64,000 nt of DNA, from the NCBI GenBank assembly GCA_030272585.1, contig BSYQ01000010.1, positions 3,906,001-3,970,000 on the forward strand, read 5' to 3'. The notes under the pieces were generated by a model. That model was not told the origin of the DNA and made no database searches. It saw only the letters and a list, made by a program, of their open reading frames with translations. Positions 46,601-58,650 of the stretch are shown here, piece after piece (positions within the stretch are counted from its first letter, which is position 1; every line of letters starts with the position of its first letter). Position numbers and translations under genes: made by a program. The DNA is from Bryopsis sp. KO-2023 (lineage: Eukaryota > Chlorophyta > Ulvophyceae > Bryopsidales > Bryopsidaceae).

Positions 46601-49600
46601 TGGATAAACACAGAACAACTGGTGACATGTATTTTTACCTGTCCATGGGGTTTGTGTTAAGAGGGGGTTAAAAGAGGCTGCTGGGGGAGAGTGGGAACAC
46701 CAGGGGAGGACTCTGCTTGGCTTTGTTTTTGACTGGACTTGGGTCTATGGGTTGTGTGGCTGCAGGTTGTGAAGGAGAAGCTCGAGGATCCCCTGTTCAA
46801 ACAAAACTTCAAGCGGTGGGATGTCGAAGAGTTCCGATCCACCATCGAAACTGCGAAGAAAGCTACTGCTGAAGACAAGAAAACAGAGGCAAGAATTGGA
46901 ACAGGGGGTGGGGTGCAGAGTAATAGATCATTTTTGCTTGGTTCGATTTGTCTTTTTTGAATAAAAGCTAAAAGTTTGAAAACAACTCACACTCAGGCAT
47001 GTGCGCGTGTGTGTGCTTCTTCCTTCACAAATACCATAAAAGTGACATGGCACGGTCAAAAAGCTGGGAGGTTTTTGCATCCTGAAAACGTATATCACTT
47101 CCGTGTTTTGAAAGTTTTATTTTCCCTTTTAACCCTTTTGTAGGTGGATGTCGCTGCTATGGTTGCTGGAAAGACGGGACAAGTCGCAAAAGAAATGGTT
47201 GTGGACGATGGGTCTGGCTCCGTGACTGTATGGAGAGTGGAAGATTTCAAATTGAAACAGCTGCCAGAAGACAAATATGGAATGTTTCTTGCAGGCGATT
47301 CGTATGTCATTCGATACTCCTACAAGAAGGGAGGTATGTTCTCGCCCCACACTCCCGTCCCCCAAAAAAGAAAGTAAAAAAGAAAAAAAGAAACATCATT
47401 TCTTCAAGAAAATTAAGCAGAATTGCATCCAGCCACATTTCTCCCCCCTAGTTGTTTTTCTATATTTTGGATGCTCGAAACCTGAAACCAAAGAACTGTA
47501 CTCACATAAAGAAAAAAGATCATGTGTTACAACTTTACACTTGTTTCCAGTTTTTTCTTCTAATACAAGTGAATATGTAAGAAGTACTGTGTGTGTTTGT
47601 GTGTCTTCAGGGTCTGAGAAGCATATAATCTATTTCTGGCAAGGCCGAGATTCTTCCCCAGATGAGAAAGGGACTGCTGCAGCTCTTGCGGCAACCATGG
47701 ACGAAGAACTTGGTGGCCTCCCTGTGCAGGTATTGTTGTGCACCTTTCTGGAAGTCAGATAGTCAGGAAAAGTACGGTTTTGCATTCTCCCCCCTCCCCC
47801 CCCCAAAAAAGAAGGAAAAGAAAAAACAGAAACAAGAAGCAAGGCTGTGTATGCAGCCTGGTGCAAAATTTTGGCAAGGTAGATTTTTCACAATTATGGA
47901 GATCTGCCCCAATTAATGAAACAATCCAGTTTCAGGAGCTCTGTTGAGTCCAACAGAATTCGGCACCTTCAAGATCAGCTCCTTTAGCTTTCTCCTGTTG
48001 GAGCGTTTCTCTGTTCATCTGCCCGACGTTAAAAAACACTGAAAGCAAGAGATCTTGTCGCAAAAACTTTTTTTTTTTGCTCTTTGGAATGGTGTAGGTT
48101 CGTGTTGTGCAAAACAAGGAGCCCAATCATTTCTTCAGAATGTTCGAAGGGGGCATGGTGGTTTCCCTTGGAGGCTTGAAGAATGCCGACGAAGGAAAGA
48201 CTGGACCTAAGGGAGAGAAGCTGTATCACGTCAAATCCACGGATCCCCATGACACACATGCAGTGCAGGTGATATGTGTCTGACGTACGCAGATCTGTTT
48301 GCCCTCCACCCCTTTCTTTTCATCATTTTTTTAAATGCATCGGGTAGAATTGATGCGTCAGACTGGAAGCTGAGCCCCCCCCTCCAGTGTTAGTCATAAT
48401 ATTTCTTCAAAACACCCCCCACACACACGTACACACATGTGTGCAAAACGATAGAATTGAAAAAAATGAATGCTCGATTTTTGTCGAATTGTTTTTAGGT
48501 AACCAATACAATGATGATATTCGAATGTCGTGGCAGGTGTTCGAAACAAAAGACCAAATTGTTGAAAATATATCTCTGCTCGGTCGTTCAGGTCAAGACG
48601 GCAGCACAAAGTCTGAATTCTGGGGACTCTTTTGTGCTGATCGATGAGAAATTGGCGACTGTGTGGCATGGAAAATTGAGCAGCCCCGAGGAGAGGAGCT
48701 TTGCTGAGAAAATCGCTCCTCGCATCGCCGGGTCGAAGCCCGTCAAAGTAGTCAAAGAGGGAGAAGAATCTCAGGTGTTCTGGGGAAAACTCGGAGGTGA
48801 GTTTTGTCTCCTGTTAATCTATGCTTGCGGGTCTGCTTTGCTTGGATTATGAGTAGGTTTTTTTTGTCCTTCTTTGTACCAGGGCGATACGAAGCTTTCA
48901 TAGATGGTTGTATGTATGAGCAGCTTCCCCCTGACCAGTGGTGTTTGTTTCCATGTTATGTGCAGGAAAGAAGAATTACCCCCGAATGGGACTCTTGCCC
49001 CCTCCAGAAATGCCACCACGTCTGTTTCAAATCAGCGATGCTACGACTGGTGGTGAAGGTGTGGTCGTCGAAGAAATCTTTACCTTCGATCAAGAAGATC
49101 TTAACGACGATGATGTCATGCTTCTTGATACCTTCAGAGAGGTAAAGACCATTATTTTTATTTACTTGCTTAGCTTTTTTTATTGTTTTGTTTTTTGTTT
49201 GGGGGGGGGGAGAGGGAGAGTGGGGAAAAACTAACGACAAGAGGTAGATCATTGCTTTTGCTTCTTTTCTGCCTTTTTTTTTTTTGTTTGGGGGAGAGTG
49301 GGGGAAAAAGTCACAAGAAGACAAGGGCTTAGGATGTTGTTGTAGTGTGTGACGCAGCAGATTTTTGGTGAAGTTTGTGAATGCGTTCGAAAAACAAACA
49401 AACTGTGGCCTGGAATGGCATAGTCTCCGAGTATATGAACATACGTGTGGTTGGTTGGTGTTCCTCCAGATTTACCTGTGGATCGGACGAAACGCTCGTG
49501 ACGAAGAGAAATCGAATGCTATTGCTTTGGCAAAGAAATACCTCGAACAGGGTAACAAGGTCAATGGAAGAGATCCCAACGCAGCCATCACAGAGATCAA

Positions 49601-50274
49601 GTCCGGAATGGAGCCTCCCATGTTCACTTGTCACTTCTTGGGCTGGGACGACACAAGGAATGCAGATTTCGTCGATCCTTACCTTGAGAAACTCAAGAAA
49701 TTGAAGGAAGAGCAGGGAGATGTGAGTTGATTTTCTTATCCAATTTTCCTAAACCCGGACTGGAAAACAAAAAAGGAAAAAAGACAAGAGGGTTTCTTTC
49801 TCGGATTTTTGTAATCACGGTTTCGTTACATAAGTCAACCCCATGCCTTTTTTTTTTTTTTTTTTCATTTTCTAAAGGGTATTTTTTTGTTCCTTGCTTG
49901 TTGTTCAGACATCCCACTTGCTGAAACTGGCTGAAGAGAGGAAGAAGAACTTTGTCGATCCTTTGGCCGAGAAAGCAGCAGCAGCGGCGGCGGCAGAACC
50001 AGCTCCTCCGCCAGCTAAGCCTGAGAGCGATGAACCGAAGGGTCCAGCAACCCCCCCTCCAGATCGCGAACTCAAATTTGTGCCTCTCAAGGATTTTATT
50101 GCGTACGAAGAGCTCAAGGAACTGCGTTCGGAAGACGGAATTGACCCAGCCAGGAAAGAACAATATCTGTCAGACGAAGATTTTGCCACCATTTTCAAGA
50201 TAAGCCGAGACGAATTCAGCTCTATGCCTGCGTGGAAGCAGACCAGGGCCAAGAAAGATGCTGGATTGTTTTAG
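43682..50274 (+). CDS. Villin: six gelsolin domains plus villin headpiece
   Basis: Actin-bundling, capping and severing protein of the cytoplasm. Fourteen exons: 43682-43799, 44259-44347, 44920-45030, 45314-45601, 45933-46079, 46296-46499, 46766-46888, 47144-47333, 47611-47729, 48098-48268, 48592-48796, 48966-49141, 49470-49721 and 49909-50274. Total 2559 nt, 852 residues, all junctions in phase. Gelsolin repeats G1-G6 follow in order; G1 and G4 start with the matching VWRIENFK and VWRVEDFK, and each shows a FWLGKD / FWQGRD / YLWIG type core strand. A linker rich in Ala, Pro and Glu (about 745-785) leads to the headpiece, with [10 protein letters not shown], the F-actin-binding [10 protein letters not shown] and the terminal GLF. 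The exon ending 46888 uses a GC donor. Length and architecture match plant villins. Ca sensitivity is not assessed. Confidence 0.93.
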
Positions 50275-51324
50275 AATCGGAAGTTGATGCGATGGGTTGT
50301 TTTTTGTTTTTCCCTTTCGGAGAGAACAGAAAGGAAAAGGGGGGGAAAGGGTTTGGAGTGAGTGAAAAAAAAAACATTATGGAGGGTGTTTTGACTGTTA
50401 CTTGATGAATTTTGACCTTTTTTAACTTTGAAATGAAAAGGAAAATCTTAGAAGATCAAGGTAGGGGATATGGTGCGATGAAAAGATAAGATAAGGGGAA
50501 AGAGAAGAGGGTAGGGGGAAAACTTTTTCTTTTTATTGGGCAGTTTTGTCAACAAGAGTCTGTTGGTTTGTTTTAGCCCCAGTTTCGGCAAATGTGTTGG
50601 GTGGTTTGGATTGAATTTTATTTGATCGATTTTTTTGTGTGTGTCATAAGGGGAAATATATCGATATATGAGTTTTATGAGGGATGTTTTTTTGTTGTTT
50701 TGATTTATTTTGCGGATGGATGTTCTGCTGGATTTTATTTTTGTTTTGGTTCCTGCAACGAATGTAGCCTGTCTCAGCATAATGCAAACTTTGTTTTTGC
50801 AAAAAAAAACCCAAGACCAAAGGAAGCTGTTGTATAGAAGGGAAGGAAAAAGGGAGAGAAATTGTGGCTGATATATTTTCTTCTCCGTTTCAGTGAGGCA
50901 AAAGAAGAAAAAAAAAGAAAAATTGTGGGGGGGTTGTATCAAGATTCGGCAAGGTTGGCAGACTTTTGCTGTGTGTAAGAAGCGTCAACGGTGTGCTTTG
51001 GATTAATCGATTTTTTTTTTACAGACTAGTGTCGGGGAGTGTCGATGTCCTTTTCGACTTTCATATTTTCTTTTTGGCAGTTGGGATAACTGAGGTCTAT
51101 TGTTCACCACCTTGAAACGCAGCTCAAAAAGCATGCATCATCTCGAAACTAACCAGTAGCTGATTCACGACACAACTGAGGACCTACCAAAATGCATGTC
51201 TTGAAACCATTGGACTTATTCTAAGATCCCATTGAAAAAGGATGTGGAGTGGTTAGGTTCAGAGTCTTGACACTGACTCGGAGACAAAAAGTTGATGAGA
51301 AGGGGGTGATGATTGCAGGGAGTT
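50275..51324. other. 3' flank of villin up to the right arm
   Basis: A/T-rich with poly-purine patches; no exon or repeat is supported. Confidence 0.6.
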
Positions 51325-53325
51325 GTGTGCAGCACATGGTGTGGCATTTCATTAAGCAGCAGTTTTGACAATGTGGCTGCATTTTTCAGAGCAATAACAA
51401 TGAATTCATGCAATGAAGTGCAGTGGGACGAATGGCGGTCCGATGTAAAAATGCCCCCTTGCTTTTGAGCAAAATGAAAAGACAATCAGACTTCTGCATT
51501 GCTTCTCTCTTTGAATGTACAGTCCCTTTCAATAAAATATTATCAGGGTGGGCACCTCCAAAGAAAAAGTGTGAAAAAGACACCATCGGGTGGAAAACTC
51601 ACCAAACCAGCAAAACTTAACATATACGTTTTGACTGACAGGGGACTTCTGAATCCCACACATGGGAGGAAAGAGAAAAATGCATCAAAATGAAGCACTG
51701 ATAGGCAGCATGTCTTTTTTTTTATGGGCACATCTACAAATTTTTACACCGGCTGTTTCATCCAATTCCCTTTTTTTTGCACACTCCGTGGTGTGCTGGC
51801 CTTAAAAAAACTGACAGAAAGAAAACGTACCGTAGCTGTTTTTTTCCCTTTTTTTCCCTATCGCCCAATTCGCGATGTACCTGACTGAAAAATGGAAAAC
51901 AAAAAACCAGGAACCCTCCCTCCCATATCCGTTCTTTTCGCAGCCGCGACAACCACGATGTGTCATCTCTCCAACATCTCCTTCACCAAGCAAAATATAT
52001 ATGTATCCAGCTCCTCACCCCAATCCCTTTTTGCTCACTGCCGCAGTATTGCAATCGATGTGCCTCCCAGTCAGTCCCAAGTGTCTGTACCATTCTCCTC
52101 CAATTCCTCATCCTTCATTGCCGATGTATGGACGGTCCCCAAATAAAATTCACAGAAGCATTTCCCCGACCCTTCCATTTTTATCCGTTTGGTGTGATGT
52201 ACTTTTCGGCCATATACTTCACCAAAGACAAAACGCCAGCTCTACGAATATCCAGTAGTGCTGATATACAAATAGCATGCACGAATGCACAAAATAGCTT
52301 TCATTTCCCTCCAATTCCGTTTTATTCTGTTGTCATGACTCATGACTCATCACGTAGCACCGGTCCAATCGCTCCACGAAAGGAAAGAAAAAAATCGATT
52401 CTGTTTTTGATTTCCAACGAATCCAATCCGTTGTATGCACATGCTCCGTCTCCATTTGCTCCAGTTTCTTGCTTTTTTCCCTCGTGAAAAATCACGATGG
52501 ACCGGCCGTCCAAAAGCTCCACAAAATAAGACAAAATCTCTCACAAAAGAAAACAAATCGGCTCTGTCAAATGTGCAGAGCCGAGCAATCAATACCTCTA
52601 TTTACCTCAATTTCCACCTCCAATGTAGCAATCCGAGAATTTCCAAGAATTTTCACCTCCTCAAAACACGTCCCACGGTGTTCCCTTCTTTTTTTCTTGT
52701 TCAAATATTTGCTTTTCGAACCCCTGATTTCGCATTCCTTTTGTTCCATTTCACCGACCTTTTTCCTTTTCCTGTATCTTATGGTGCAGGGAAGAAAAAA
52801 AACCAGCAATCCATCCTGACTGATTTTTGCAGCCCAAAAAAACACCATTTTCTGTCCCATCCCATCAACCCCCCCCCCCTCCCCCTCTTCAAAAAAAAAA
52901 AAGCATTTTCTTTTATTCAAGATGCTGACATCTTGTAATCTTGTCTCTCTTTCGTTGAGAAATTCAACAAAAAAAGTAACCCCCCAAAAAATTGTGAAGC
53001 ACCACCTCACATGGAGTTGCAGATCCTCCTGTTTATTTGGTTCTCCTTCTTTTTTTTTCGAAAAGAAAACCTTTTGCCGCAGTAATTATACCTCCCCTTC
53101 ATCTTACCCTCTCATTAGTCACTTGCATCCCACCTTTTTGTTGAAAATAGATGTTCTTTCCCCATTCCTTTTTTCCTTTCATCCTGAAATCTCAAATCCC
53201 AAATCCTGAATCCCCCTTCCCACCCCCCACCCAAATAAAAAAGCCACCACTGCAGTGGAGCAAAATAAAAAAAAAGGAACAAATGCTGCTGTTCTGAAGC
53301 AAAAAAAAGTACCCCTCTTCCCCCT

Positions 53326-53850
53326 GCACTAAAATGAAAATCACTGAACTGCTGTTGTACAATGTTGTACAAGGACAGGCCCCACCCTGCCGGCCATATC
53401 CACTATAATTATCCCCACAGCTATTCTTGCCATTCCTGCACTAAGTAAAACGAAATGAACTGCTGTTGTACAATGTTGTACAAGGACGGGTCCCAGCCTG
53501 CCACTATAATTATCCCCACAGCTATTCTTGCCATTCCTGCACTAAGTAAAACGAAATGAACTGCTGTTGTACAATGTTGTACAAGGACAGGCCCCAGCCT
53601 GCCCCTCTAATTTTTCCTACTGCAATCTTTGCCACTTCTGCACCAAAATTAACTGCTGTTGTACAATGTTATACAAAAGCAGGCCCCAACCTGCCGGCTA
53701 TAAATACTCCCACTGCCATTTCTCCCACTCCTGCACTAAATGAAATGAAATGAACTGCTGTTGTACAATGTTATGCAAGGACAGGCCCCAACCTGCCGGC
53801 CACGTCCACCAGAATTATCACCACTGCAATTCCTGCCACTCCTGCTGCTA
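53326..53850 (-). repeat. Tandem repeat derived from the permease 3' coding end, arm 2
   Basis: Five units of about 90-110 bases, each with the core CTGCTGTTGTACAATGTT on the + strand (reverse of the arm 1 core). The rightmost unit is the coding end of the permease. Two neighbouring units near 53400-53560 are nearly identical to each other, pointing to a recent duplication in this arm only. Confidence 0.85.
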
Positions 53851-55905
53851 TCCACCCCTTTCTCACCTCAGATTTCATGCTGGCCCTGACCATCATTGCG
53901 GGGATGATTGCAAACAAGACCAGCCGCAACATCCCCGAGATCTCCAACGCTGCCACAAATAGCTTTGGGCACAAGCAAGCAATGCACAGAGGGGGAGCCA
54001 TTGTTGCCACCACTGCCCAAAAACTCCCGGACTCCCCCTTGCCCTCGGTGGGCCTCCCAGCCAGGTCTGTCATAGGAATACAATCAACAAATCATTTTTG
54101 GCTCATTCTCGAGGCATTTCTCTATCTTTTTTTTCCCTAAACAATCCTGTCAATCAAAGGTTCCATCCGCATGTGTTTTGCAGCACAAGAGTCCCATAAC
54201 ACGATGTCAGGAGGAAGTGGCATTCGGACCGTTTCACGCAAACAAGTGAACAGAAGAACCCATTTCGATCAACTCACCCTTGACGAAGTCGATGCAGCCC
54301 ATGCCGACCCCCAGGAACGAGGTGATAATGGCAAACAATGAGAAAACATTGATTGCCACCGGCACAGCGCCGGTACCGCCCATCATCTGCACAAGGTCCC
54401 CGACGCTGGCCAACCTCGTTCCTGGGGGGAGGCTGCCGAGGATCAGTACCTCCCACAGGAGGTACATCGCCAAAGGGATCAAAGTCCCTGCAACAAAACA
54501 CACACACACCATGTTTCAGCCAAGTTGATCCACAACAGAAACAAGACAGACATCAAAAGAAAGCAAATAGAAAAGGGTTCAAAAAGGAAGAGAACTCACC
54601 AATGACCAGTGCCACCCTCACTGCCGCTGCCGATTTCAAGTAATCGAACAGTGAGGGGATCATGTTGTGGAATGTGAATGCCACAATCATGATCGGCACT
54701 GTCCTGACAGCCCCGGACCAGTTGCAATAGGTCAGGGAGGCCCAGCTCAGCCCTGAGCCCCCGATCCCCAACAGCAGGCCAAAAGCTGCGAGGGCCACCA
54801 GGACGCAGGTGGTGTTCACTGCGTCCACAGCCCTCGACCCCATGGCAATCACCCCGCCGAATGCCAATGCAAACAGGGCCGAGAGTGTGGCAGGGGGCAG
54901 ACCATATCCTGGCCACATGACCAAACCACCATGAGATTCAGAGTGTCTTAGAATTGAAAATCGTGACTGTGGTGATTTGTGTTTTCATTTTTCCCAGAAG
55001 TTCACCAACTCCATCCACCAACTCATGCCTGCTGGCTCCATGGCTCAAAATTCTCATACACCAAGAAACTATGAAAATTTTCACATGAAGGAAAATGGAC
55101 ACATCGGCACAAAAGGGAGAAATGGAATTGTTTGCCAATCTTTCAGAAGCTTTCACTCACCCAATACCACCGCCACCGGAGGACCGATGAACGTGGCACT
55201 CTCCGCGATGTAGGCCGTCAGTGTGGCACAGTACACAAAAATGTACAGTGCCGCACTGACAGCCTTCCACCGCTTGCCCAAGGTCCTGGCCGCCATGGTC
55301 GTGAAGTTGGCACCGGGGCCACAGTGCTCACTGACGTCCACAATGAGGAAAGCCGTCAAGAGCATGTAGCCCCAGCCACCAACCAGCCCCGCTGCTGATG
55401 GCAGCAGCCCCACCGTTGCAGTCTTCACTGGCAGCGCCACAATCCCAGCTCCGACGGTGCCGCCAGCCACCAGCAGCGCAGCACCCATTATCTTCTTGAT
55501 GTCCATCGCTGGGCGCTGTGGGCTTTGCCATCTCTGGTGGAAAACACATAGGTTGCAATTGGCATCGTTAAAAATATGCCAATTTGTCTTACACTGGATA
55601 CATATTTTGTTCATCATGGCACCGCATGAAGATTTGGGGAGCGGAATTAATCACAGTAATGAAATTGGGTTTTGAGTATCCCCACAAAATGAATCAGTTA
55701 CCTGTCTGGCCATTTTTATTGCTGGCAATAGCCTGGTGAACCCAGCCAGGGCCAACATGGGCATGGTGTAGGCCCACACCCACACCATTGCCTGGATGGT
55801 GGGTGGCTTGCCTGAGTGGAGCTTGGCATTCACCACCAGGAATGCCATGATGAGAATGATTGGGGCAATCATGGACCCCTGCAACACCAGCCATATTGAG
55901 CTCAT
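53771..55905 (-). CDS. Aromatic amino acid (Trp/Tyr) permease family protein, copy 2
   Basis: Paralogue of the gene at 15330-17472. Five exons: 55905-55702, 55533-55161, 54908-54600, 54487-54278 and 54066-53771. Total 1392 nt, 463 residues, one codon more than copy 1 at the start of exon 2 (RWQSPQRPAMD against RWHSPQPQAD). From KKIMGAALL onward the two proteins differ at only about nine positions. In exon 1 they differ at 15 of 68, mostly conservative hydrophobic swaps (Leu/Ile, Met/Val, Arg/Lys). Such changes suggest exon 1 is translated and constrained. No stop or frameshift is present, so both copies look functional. The two genes point toward each other across the spacer. Confidence 0.83.
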
Positions 55906-55963
55906 GATGGTTAATCCTGGATCACTAAAAAGAGTGACGTAAAGTCGTCAGAGATAGAAAAAA

Positions 55964-55983
55964 GACGTCCCTTATATGACGTC
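55964..55983 (-). promoter_or_regulatory. TATA box flanked by GACGTC palindromes, permease copy 2
   Basis: On the minus strand ATATAAGG lies between GACGTC at 55978-55983 and GACGTC at 55964-55969, the same arrangement as in copy 1. The third core is degraded here to AACGTC. Confidence 0.5.
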
Positions 55984-56875
55984 AACGTCGCCGAGGTAAG
56001 TCACACTTTCGAGACAGAGCGGAACCCCAGAAACCTCCTCCCGAAGAAAGCATGCTTCGCACCCAAGGTTGAAACTGTGGGGCAAACTGTAGCGTAACAG
56101 GTGCTTGCTGAACACCCATCAAATTCTCACCTTCAGTCTCGAGGCGATTGGCACCTCCTTCGTGGACTCGGCGTGTTCGAGCACGCCACGGTGGTGTGTA
56201 TGGGTGAGGTCACGACGATCTTTTCCTGTGGTTTTCTGGAACGCCCCTCACGTTTCCCGAATAAGCCTGCCCGTCGCAAGCGCGAGGATTGTGCGTTTGC
56301 CTCCGCCACGAGCGCGTTGCCTCCGCGCTTCCGCCCCGATATCCAAGTGGAGCTCAATTTTCCTGTGTCGCCAAGGGCTTTTCCTTGCATAGCATGCATC
56401 ATTTCCTTTCTTGCCAATCTGTGTATCTTCTGTCAGTCCTCCTCTCCAAAAGCAATATTCCGAGCTCTTGGCAAAACGAAAGGGTGGGTCAAGGGAACAC
56501 CAGGATATCGGCGCTTTTGAGCCTCCCCTAACCGTCGGATAACGGCTTTGGCGACCTTCATCAGCAGTCGAGCAAAACTATTTGCTCCAGAAGCCGAGAA
56601 GTGTGTGAGCTTTGGTGCGGTTCCCGTAGACGTCGACATCGTTCCTTGCCTGCGAGATGGTCCAACTCCCCTCGAGATACAACACCAGCACCTATTCGTG
56701 TGAAATCCGGCTGACGTATCATGGCGGCGAACGTCACCGGAAGATGCTTGATAACATTTGTGAAGCTTCTCGGATGCAGGCTGTGGAACACTGAGCGCGC
56801 ACGCATACTCGAGAGAGACAGCCCCGCGGCTCTCTCGAAAAACGATCCAACAAAAGCGCAACAGGTGCTCGCTCG

Positions 56876-57715
56876 AGCCTGATGTCGCAATGCACAGGCA
56901 AGCTTCTAAACGAGAGCGAAAATCCCTCCGCCAACGGATCCACACCTGTTCACTCCCGATCGGAGGTACGTCACAGAATCAGAGGAAATCAACACGTGCA
57001 GGATTTCTTTCCAGAAGTGCATATCTTTGCAGGGATCATCTGTGCTGAAATCCACAGAGTGATGGCGGTGCTGCAAAATCTCTTGAAAAGGTAGGGGAAG
57101 TGGTATGCAGATGTTGTTCATTGGGTTGTGCCAGAGCAACAGTTGGCCAGTACCGTTCTCCAAGGAATGAATGCGCCGTTACGGTTACGCTTGCGTTGGC
57201 GCGGCGCACTTGGTTACGCGTTACAGCTGGGGTGGCGCAATTTCAAAATGAATTTTTGAATTTTTGTGTTGAGCTGCAGCAACGAAGTTTCGTTAGGAAA
57301 ACAAGAAGTCGAAGCGAGTATAAAAGAGACGTCTTCGGACTTTGTAACTTTTGGTTTTGTAAAGACTTTTCGACAAGTCTGAGTATTCTCCCAGTTTCCG
57401 ATCTTAATCTAATCGTGTGACAACGGCTAAGCAAACCACAGCCCGACAAAAACTGCGACCCAAAATCGCGGCCAGAAAACACAGCACGACTCCCACTTAC
57501 ACAGTTCTGGCCGCAAACGCAAGCAACACCCGCCAGGACCACAATCACACGCAACTTCATCATCTATCAATAATCCCTAAAGATTTTCGCTTGTGTTTGT
57601 GGCTGTTGATGGTCGGCGAGAGCACATGAGGGACGGAACGGCCTTGTAGAACTCGTGAACACGAGTCTTGTAAAAGCACCCTGCTCTAACCCGTTCTGTC
57701 GTTGTCGTGGCTATC
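56876..57715. other. Region between right arm and retroelement cluster
   Basis: Contains a TATAAAAG box on + at about 57320 and, on the minus strand at 57563-57501, a possible first exon. That exon encodes a signal-peptide-like MMKLRVIVVLAGVACVCG followed by a GTAAGT donor. No second exon was found, and no complete gene is supported. Confidence 0.4.
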
Positions 57716-57959
57716 TGTTATGACGTCACACGCGTGTGTCACGGTGTGTCGCCACGTGTACATGTGTGTCGCCACGTGTGTCACCTGTCGTGACACATTT
57801 GCATCTGTCCCCACACGGTGGTAGCAGGGTCCAATCACCAAGTATGGTGATTGCTACCATGTGTACTAGCAACGCTCATAAAAGGCGTTGGTACACTCTC
57901 TTTCCAGGTTTTGGTTTGAGAAAGACTTTCACTGCCACTGAAAGTCAAGCAGCACAACA
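57716..57959 (+). mobile_element. Candidate LTR (A) of a retrotransposon
   Basis: Starts TGTTATGACGTCACAC and ends GCACAACA, that is TG...CA with TGTT/AACA inverted ends. It is followed two bases later by TGGTTTCGGAGC (57962-57973), which would pair with a tRNA 3' end GCTCCGAAACCA as a primer-binding site. Inside are TGACGTCA, two CACGTG boxes in a tandem TGTGTCGCCACGTG repeat, a hairpin at 57820-57858 and a TATA-like CATAAAAG at 57877-57884, about 80 bases before the end. No second copy of this LTR was found in the window, so it is a candidate only. Confidence 0.45.
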
Positions 57960-58650
57960 TTTGGTTTCGGAGCGAAAGGAAAGGAAAAGGAAACGATAAG
58001 GAGGACAACAAGGAGGGAGCGCTTCTTGTCGAGTAAGGAAACGCCCTTGGCGAAGGTGTGCGCTTTGGGGCAAAGGTGACTTACTCTTACCTTTGAGATT
58101 TTTGTTTTTTTTTCTTTGGGATCGTTGGTGGTGAGCGGTCGTCCGCCACGGTATGCTTGAAAGAAGGTCATAGAGGACCTTAAAAAAGTGTTTCGAGTTG
58201 GTTGTGAGTGGTCGCCCGTGTCGGCCAAGTTGAGGAAGGGTCTTACAGGGCCTTTGGAATTTCTTGATTTGTTTGTGGGAGGTCGTCCGGTTCGGTTGAC
58301 GTGAAAAGAGGTCGTAAGGAACCTAAGGGTAGTGGTATAGAGTCGTTTAGAAGCTAGCCCGTGTCGGAAAAGGTTTCTGTAGGGTCGCTTGACGTTTGTA
58401 GCTTTAGATCCCATTTTCAGAAAGTGTGAGAGTGGAGATCTCGACTTTCTTTGGGGTTTCGACCACTTCTTGCGAGATCGCCAGCACTCTGGACGTGCTT
58501 TGTTAAAGCTAGTCGACTTAGCTCGACGTTTTTCCAGAGGGTGGTTGGGTGGCTCGGTAGTTGGGTCGAAAAAGGCTACAGGGGTCGTCAGTTTTTGCCA
58601 GGAATGACAAATTCGAATTCGAATTCTGAAGTGTGAGAAACGACAAGAGT
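57960..58650 (+). mobile_element. Leader-like region after LTR A with degenerate ~68-base repeats
   Basis: After the primer-binding site comes a purine-rich stretch. Then, from about 58125 to 58600, there are four or five degenerate repeats of about 65-70 bases. Each contains a GGTCGYCCG block and, about 30-35 bases later, a GTCxTAxAGGxCCTT block. On the minus strand they keep a 269-codon frame (57929-58738) with Arg/Ser/Thr-rich repeats. I see no gag. The element seems interrupted at about 58650-58750. Confidence 0.4.

Larger units (their letters stand above)
51325..56875 (-). repeat. Right arm of the 5.5 kb inverted duplication
   Basis: Reverse-complement counterpart of about 14363-19930. 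It holds the second permease gene on the minus strand and its 3' tandem repeat, here with five units. Differences between arms include single-base changes, A-run length changes, an 84-base block missing near 51500, and strong divergence around exon 1 and the promoter. Homology stops abruptly near 56870 after the shared AAGCGCAACAGGT. Confidence 0.92.

Noticed and set aside
14363-56875. Large mobile element bounded by 5.5 kb terminal inverted repeats
   Set aside because: The interior holds ordinary host genes, no transposase is present, and the arm ends show no conserved terminal motif or target duplication, so segmental inverted duplication is simpler.
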